In this document: positions 58,922 through 62,915 of the stretch, piece after piece
Layout: each line of letters opens with the position of its first letter
How positions within the stretch are numbered: position 1 is the first letter of the stretch
Assembly: GCF_005893125.1 (NCBI RefSeq)
Contig: NZ_VCJS01000058.1
Span: 1-62,915 of the forward strand
Source: Nonomuraea basaltis
GTDB lineage: Bacteria > Actinomycetota > Actinomycetes > Streptosporangiales > Streptosporangiaceae
Length of the DNA: 62,915 nt
Reading direction: 5' to 3'
Translations under genes and position numbers: made by a program
The notes under the pieces: generated by a model
Told to the model about the DNA's origin: nothing
The model's database searches: none
The model's input: the letters and a program-made list of their open reading frames with translations, nothing else

Positions 58922-60280
58922 TTACATCCCGGCGATGAGCTTGTCCACGCGCTCGTCCACGCTGCGGAACGGGTCCTTGCACAGCACCGTGCGCTGCGCC
59001 TGGTCGTTCAGCTTGAGATGCACCCAGTCGACGGTGAAGTCGCGGCGCTTCTCCTGCGCCTTGCGGATGAACTCGCCGCGCAGCCGCGCCCTGGTCGTCT
59101 GCGGCGGCACCGACTTGGCCTCGAAGATCTTCAGGTCGGACGCCACCCGCTCCACCGAGCCGCGCTTCTGCAGCAGGTAGAACAGGCCGCGCTTACGGTG
59201 CACGTCGTGGTAGGCGAGATCCAGCTGCGCCACGCGCGGCGACGACAGCGGCAGGTCGTACTTCTTGCGGTAGCGCTCGATGAGCTGGTATTTCGTCACC
59301 CAGTCGATCTCCCGCGACACCAGGTCGAGGTCGCCGGTGTCGACCGCGCGCAGCGTGCGCTCCCACAGCTCCAGCACCCGGTGCGCGATGGCGTCGCCGC
59401 CGCGTCGGTCGACGAAGTCCTTCGCCTTCGACAGGTACTCCTGCTGGATCTCCAGGCTGGACGCCTCGCGCCCGTTGGCCAGCCGCACCCTGCGCCGGCC
59501 TGTCATGTCGTGGGAGACCTCACGGATCGCCCGGATCGGGTTCTCCAGCGACAGGTCGCGCATCACCGTGCCCGCCTCGATCATGCGCAGCACCAGGTCG
59601 GTGGCGCCGACCTTGAGCAGCATGGTGGTCTCGCTCATGTTGGAGTCGCCCACGATGACGTGCAGGCGGCGGAACCGCTCGGCGTCGGCGTGCGGCTCGT
59701 CACGGGTGTTGATGATGGGCCGGGACCGGGTGGTGGCGCTGGAGACGCCCTCCCAGATGTGCTCGGCCCGCTGCGACACGCAATAGACGGCGCCGCGCGG
59801 CGTCTGCAGGACCTTGCCGGCCCCGCACACGATCTGCCGCGTCACCAGGAACGGAATCAGCACGTCCGCCAGCCGCCCGAACTCCCCGTGCCTGCCGACC
59901 AGGTAGTTCTCGTGGCAGCCGTAGGAGTTGCCGGCCGAGTCCGTGTTGTTCTTGAACAGGTAGATGTCTCCGGCGATGCCCTCTTCACGCAGCCGCTTCT
60001 CGGCGTCGACGAGGAGACCCTCGAGGATGCGCTCGCCGGCCTTGTCGTGGGTGACGAGCTCGATGACGTTGTCACACTCGGGTGTTGCGTATTCAGGATG
60101 GCTGCCCACGTCGAGGTACAGACGTGCGCCGTTGCGGAGGAAGACGTTGCTCGATCGGCCCCAGGACACGACCCGCCGGAACAGGTAGCGCGCGACCTCG
60201 TCGGGGGACAGCCTGCGCTGCCCCCTGAACGTGCAGGTCACGCCGTACTCGTTCTCCAGCCCGAAGATGCGACGATCCAT
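58922..60280 (-). CDS. pafA: Pup-protein ligase PafA
   Basis: The product has 452 residues, the normal family length. The glutamine-synthetase-like fold shows RRIFGLENEYGVTC (metal Glu residues), LYLDVGSHPEYATPEC (catalytic Asp loop), IYLFKNNTDSAGNSYGCHENY and GDSNMSETTMLLKVG. The C-terminal domain contains DWVHLKLNDQAQRTVLCKDPF. It joins the C-terminal glutamate of Pup to lysines of target proteins using ATP. ATG 60280 gives the usual MDRRIFG start. It is in the proteasome neighbourhood, downstream of prcA. Confidence 0.98.
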   Translation of the reverse strand: MDRRIFGLENEYGVTCTFRGQRRLSPDEVARYLFRRVVSWGRSSNVFLRNGARLYLDVGSHPEYATPECDNVIELVTHDKAGERILEGLLVDAEKRLREEGIAGDIYLFKNNTDSAGNSYGCHENYLVGRHGEFGRLADVLIPFLVTRQIVCGAGKVLQTPRGAVYCVSQRAEHIWEGVSSATTRSRPIINTRDEPHADAERFRRLHVIVGDSNMSETTMLLKVGATDLVLRMIEAGTVMRDLSLENPIRAIREVSHDMTGRRRVRLANGREASSLEIQQEYLSKAKDFVDRRGGDAIAHRVLELWERTLRAVDTGDLDLVSREIDWVTKYQLIERYRKKYDLPLSSPRVAQLDLAYHDVHRKRGLFYLLQKRGSVERVASDLKIFEAKSVPPQTTRARLRGEFIRKAQEKRRDFTVDWVHLKLNDQAQRTVLCKDPFRSVDERVDKLIAGM

Positions 60281-60406
60281 CACCTCACACTATGCCCACG
60301 GATCGGCGAGCGGGAGAGATCTTCCAGTTGTTTTCCTACCGCAGCCCCGTATACCACGCTTCGTACCCGCGCCCGCCCCCACGGGGCACGGGATCCGCCG
60401 CGCAGG

Positions 60407-60931
60407 TCAGGGGACGTAGATCTCCTGAACCTTGACGATCTTGCCCTTGTGGACGGTGATGAGCGAAGGCTGCTGCCGGCGGTCGTGCCGCTTGATCAGC
60501 ACGGCCTTGGAGCACCGCTTGTTGCCGAGCCCCGTCTTCCTGTCGATCGTGGCGGACGTCGCCGCGCCGCACCCGTCCGCCGACAGGAAGACCACGTCCT
60601 TCGCGATGGGCGAGGCGTACGCCATGACGTCACCCTCGGGCGGGCCGACGAAGTAGCCCTCGGTCTCGGTGCCCTTCTTCCACTTGATCGGCTCGTACTC
60701 GGCCACGGTGCCCCGTACACCGGTGATCCTGCCGCGCAGGATGCCGTTGCGGCGTGAGTGGATGCCTTTGGTGAAGTCGTGCTCGGGATCGGCCTGGAAC
60801 GTCGTGCCGAAGATCTTGGGCGCCTTGTACTTCGGGTACGCCGTGGTGGCGGCCTGAGCGGCCACGCCGGACGTCAGCATCACCGCGGCGGCGACCCCGC
60901 CGGCCAGGAGGCTGCGCATGGAAGTGTTCAC
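60407..60931 (-). CDS. Secreted hypothetical protein
   Basis: The product has 174 residues. A clear signal peptide (SLLAGGVAAAVMLTSGVAAQAA) is followed by a soluble basic domain with two Cys that could form a disulfide (DGCGAATSATID, GNKRCSKAV). No family is recognised. The GTG start gives MNTSMRSLL; ATG at the inner Met is possible. It lies between pafA and the prcA terminator and is an unusual insertion in the cluster. Confidence 0.75.
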   Translation of the reverse strand: MNTSMRSLLAGGVAAAVMLTSGVAAQAATTAYPKYKAPKIFGTTFQADPEHDFTKGIHSRRNGILRGRITGVRGTVAEYEPIKWKKGTETEGYFVGPPEGDVMAYASPIAKDVVFLSADGCGAATSATIDRKTGLGNKRCSKAVLIKRHDRRQQPSLITVHKGKIVKVQEIYVP

Positions 60932-61037
60932 GCATTCTGAGATCCACGATCATGCCGCCCGGTTCGGGCGAACCATGGTGATACAGATCACACTCCCGGC
61001 CTGGCCTTGCCCTGGCAGAACCGCACCCACCCCGGAC

Positions 61038-61088
61038 ACGCGTCCGGCGGGGACCGCAGCCCAGGGCCGCGGTCCCCGCCGGACGCGT
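61038..61088 (-). terminator. 20-bp perfect hairpin ending the prcBA operon
   Basis: ACGCGTCCGGCGGGGACCGC (61038-61057) pairs with GCGGTCCCCGCCGGACGCGT (61069-61088) around an 11-base loop, directly after prcA. On the minus strand a T-run lies before, not after, the stem, so it works as an I-shaped terminator or mRNA-stabilising structure. Confidence 0.88.
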
Positions 61089-61099
61089 GAAAAAAAGCC

Positions 61100-61912
61100 C
61101 TACAGCGGCGACGACCCGTCGTCCACGTCCCCCTCAGGCCCCGTGGGAGGCCCCGTGGGAGGCCCCGTGGGAGGCCCCGTGGGAGGCTGCGTGTCGTCCG
61201 CGGGCGGGGCGGGCGGCGGCGTGGTGGTCTGGGCGAGCAGCCGCTCCAGCCGCGCCCCCGTCAGCCGGAGGAACTTACGGTGCTCCCGGTTGCGGTCGAG
61301 CACCGCCACCTCCAGCTGCCCCACCGGCGGCCGCTCCCCGCCCGGCTCCGTGAGCGCCGCAAGCGCCACCTCCAGCGCGTCGGCCAGCGACATCGACTCG
61401 CGGTAGCGCTCCTTGAGCCGGCCCGCCACCGCCTCCGCCTGCCCGCCCATGGCCGCGAAGCCGTGCTCGTCGAACACCGACCCGTCGAACGTCAGCCGGT
61501 AGATCGCGTCCCCGTCCTTCGTCTCGCCCACCTCGGCGACGACGACCTCCACCTCCAGCGACTTGATCGACTCGGTGAAGATGCGGCCCAGGTTGGAGGC
61601 GTAGAGGTTGGCCAGGCCGCGGCCGGTCACGTCGGAGCGGTCGTAGGTGTAGCCGTTGATGTCGGCGTAGCGGATGCCGCCGAGGCGCAGCTCCTCGAAC
61701 TCGTTGTAGCGGCCCACGGCCGCGAACCCGATGCGGTCGTAGATCTCGCTGATCTTGTGCAGCGCCCGCGACGGGTTGGGCGCCACGAACAGGATGCCGT
61801 CGACGTACTGCAGCACGACGACGGAGCGGCCCCGCGCGATGCCCTTGCGCGCGTAGTCGGCCTTGTCCCGCATGATCTGCTCAGGGGACGCATATCCAAA
61901 AGGCATGGACAC
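61100..61912 (-). CDS. prcA: 20S proteasome alpha subunit PrcA
   Basis: The product has 270 residues. The alpha-ring N-terminus FGYASPEQIMRDKADYARKGIARGRS forms the gate. VVVLQYVDGILFVAPNPSRALHKISEIYDRIGFAAVGRYNEF and FTESIKSLEVEVVVAEVG are family features. There is no N-terminal Thr, as expected. The C-terminus carries four PPTG-type repeats and the tail GDVDDGSSPL. GTG 61912 with AAAGGA nine bases ahead was chosen. It assembles with PrcB and is loaded by the Pup-binding ATPase. Confidence 0.97.
   Translation of the reverse strand: MSMPFGYASPEQIMRDKADYARKGIARGRSVVVLQYVDGILFVAPNPSRALHKISEIYDRIGFAAVGRYNEFEELRLGGIRYADINGYTYDRSDVTGRGLANLYASNLGRIFTESIKSLEVEVVVAEVGETKDGDAIYRLTFDGSVFDEHGFAAMGGQAEAVAGRLKERYRESMSLADALEVALAALTEPGGERPPVGQLEVAVLDRNREHRKFLRLTGARLERLLAQTTTPPPAPPADDTQPPTGPPTGPPTGPPTGPEGDVDDGSSPL
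61137..61187. repeat. 12-bp tandem repeat in the prcA 3' end
   Basis: GGCCCCGTGGGA occurs four times in a row (61137-61184) plus three bases. It encodes a PTGP-type repeat near the PrcA C-terminus. Slippage could change its length without changing frame. Confidence 0.85.
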
Positions 61913-61927
61913 TGGCGATGGTCCTTT

Positions 61928-62776
61928 CTAGCGCAGCGGGGCGATGGGGCCGTCGGGGGCGATCAGGCGGGCTTCGAGCATCTGGTTGACGTAGCCGGAG
62001 ACCTGCTCCTCGCTCAGGCGGCGGAAACCGTCGGCGTCGATCACCGACACGATCGGCCAGATCTTCCTCGACACGTCGGGCCCACCGGTCGCCGAGTCGT
62101 CGTCGGCCGCGTCGTAGAGCGCCTGGATCAGGGTCATCGCCATGTCGTCCGCCGTCGTGCCGTCGCGGTAGAGCTTCTTCAGCGACCCACGGGCGAAGAT
62201 CGAACCCGACCCGATCGCGTCGAACCTCTCCCGCTCGTAGGGCCCGCCCGCCACGTCGTAGCTGAAGATGCGCCCCTCGTCCTTGTCGGGGTCGAACGCC
62301 GCGAACAGCGGCACCACCACCAGCCCCTGCATCGCCATGGCGAGGTTGCCCCTGATCATGGTGGCCAGCCGGTTGGCCTTGCCGGCCACCGACATCGCGC
62401 GGCCCTCGAGCTTCTCGTAGTGCTCCAGCTCGACACGGAACAGCCGGGCGAACTCGATGCCGGTGCTGGCCGTGCCCGCGATCCCCATGCACGAGTAGTC
62501 GTCGGTGCGGAACACCTTCTCCACGTCACGCTGCGCGATGATGTTGCCCGACGTCGCCCGCCGGTCGCCCGCCATGACCACGCCACCGGCGAACGTGGCG
62601 GCCACGATCGTGGTCGCGTGCGGAACCTGGTCGCCGATCGGGGTGGCCAGAACCTCATCCCGCTGCGGCAGCAACCCCGGCGCATACGAGCCGACAAACT
62701 CCGTGAACGAGGAACTTCCGGTGTTGCGGAAAAGCTGGTAGTCCAAGCCGGCGGGCAGATCCCTGTGCGATGCCAC
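61928..62776 (-). CDS. prcB: 20S proteasome beta subunit PrcB
   Basis: The product has 282 residues. A 54-residue propeptide is followed by the catalytic Thr55 in HA|TTIVAATFAGGVVMAGDRRATSG. The Asp and Lys of the active site are in GDRRATSGNIIAQRDVEKVF. VIDADGFRRLSEEQVSGYVNQM is near the C-terminus. It self-cleaves to expose Thr, which cuts pupylated proteins. GTG 62776 with GGAGGG upstream gives a normal propeptide; the earlier TTG 62791 is unlikely. The operon order prcB-prcA matches other actinomycetes, so pup and dop are expected to the right. Confidence 0.97.
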   Translation of the reverse strand: MASHRDLPAGLDYQLFRNTGSSSFTEFVGSYAPGLLPQRDEVLATPIGDQVPHATTIVAATFAGGVVMAGDRRATSGNIIAQRDVEKVFRTDDYSCMGIAGTASTGIEFARLFRVELEHYEKLEGRAMSVAGKANRLATMIRGNLAMAMQGLVVVPLFAAFDPDKDEGRIFSYDVAGGPYERERFDAIGSGSIFARGSLKKLYRDGTTADDMAMTLIQALYDAADDDSATGGPDVSRKIWPIVSVIDADGFRRLSEEQVSGYVNQMLEARLIAPDGPIAPLR

Positions 62777-62870
62777 GCGACTCCCTCCCAATCGTCAGTG
62801 TTCCTAGGGCGACCCTACTCATGTTGGGTTGCTGTCTGCACTTCCCACGATCAGCTCACGGCGAACCCCC

Positions 62871-62891
62871 CGCGGGGGCTCCGCCCCCGCG
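62871..62891. terminator. GC-rich hairpin near the right edge
   Basis: CGCGGGGG and CCCCCGCG form an 8-bp stem with a five-base loop. It is upstream of prcB and could end or attenuate a transcript from the expected pup gene beyond the edge. Confidence 0.6.
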
Positions 62892-62915
62892 AACCCCCGA
62901 AAGGGCGAGGTCCCT

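Noticed and set aside
1..62915. CRISPR arrays, tRNA and rRNA genes
   Set aside because: I saw no regularly spaced repeats, no cloverleaf-like sequence with anticodon arms and no rRNA signatures on either strand.
62777..62915. Possible pup gene at the right edge
   Set aside because: No frame of about 65 codons ending in Gly-Gly-Gln or Glu is present; the stretch holds only a hairpin and leader DNA, so pup must lie beyond the window.

Overview
The window is high-GC actinobacterial DNA. Its right third carries the Pup-proteasome neighbourhood (prcB, prcA, pafA, pafB, pafC, tatA, tatC and a large DExH helicase), the order seen across Actinomycetota. Dense GTG starts, WYL and XRE-DUF5753 regulators, an IdeR/DmdR-type iron box, LacI-type operators on secreted glycosidases and two DUF3866/DUF3291-type genes suggest a Streptosporangiales-like soil actinomycete (Nonomuraea/Streptosporangium range). 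That placement is an inference from gene content; no rRNA or other taxonomic marker is present.

Region 1 (1-6732): the 5' part of a tyrosine recombinase runs off the left edge. Divergent from it, with overlapping start codons, is a tight seven-gene operon: sensor kinase, NarL-type regulator, two small membrane proteins, a secreted multicopper oxidase and another membrane protein.

Region 2 (6733-12765) is a graveyard of accessory DNA. It holds a truncated WD40 propeller gene, a frameshifted STAS gene, a membrane glutaredoxin, the 3' end of a second tyrosine recombinase with an in-frame stop, an orphan gene, a truncated nuclease-like fragment, and the broken end of a Tn554-like multi-recombinase transposon. 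A 45-codon membrane ORF with two stacked hairpins closes it.

Region 3 (12766-25014) is metabolic and regulatory: TetR, a CitE-like lyase and CoA-transferase pair facing a GntR regulator, XRE-DUF5753, HAD and inositol-phosphatase-like hydrolases, a UTRA GntR, an aldo/keto reductase with a clear promoter-operator, a P-loop kinase-like protein, a frameshifted Xaa-Pro aminopeptidase and an ACT-domain membrane protein.

Region 4 (25113-41101) contains secreted polysaccharide-degrading enzymes: an 1803-residue double-GH43 protein, a GH36 alpha-galactosidase and a PL1 pectate lyase with a ricin-type lectin. LacI-like operators lie before the GH43 and PL1 genes. Between them sits a four-gene operon of solute-binding-like protein, TelA, solute-binding-VWA lipoprotein and XpaC-like protein. 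An iron-boxed siderophore-interacting flavoprotein and an unknown membrane-anchored protein follow.

Region 5 (41422-47228): TetR, a STAS antagonist lacking the usual serine, an RNB ribonuclease, a self-operator TetR, and an ABC exporter that appears to be translated from an overlapping Arg/Cys/Trp-rich 32-codon upstream ORF.

Region 6 (47229-62915): helicase, lipid kinase, Tat translocase, PafBC, DUF3866 and DUF3291 genes, a SufR-like regulator, two double-FKBP lipoproteins, PafA, a small secreted protein and the 20S proteasome alpha and beta genes. pup and dop are expected just beyond the right edge but are not present. The most promising unusual items are the leader-ORF/ABC exporter arrangement and the TelA-VWA-XpaC operon. 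There is no CRISPR array, tRNA or rRNA that I could recognise.
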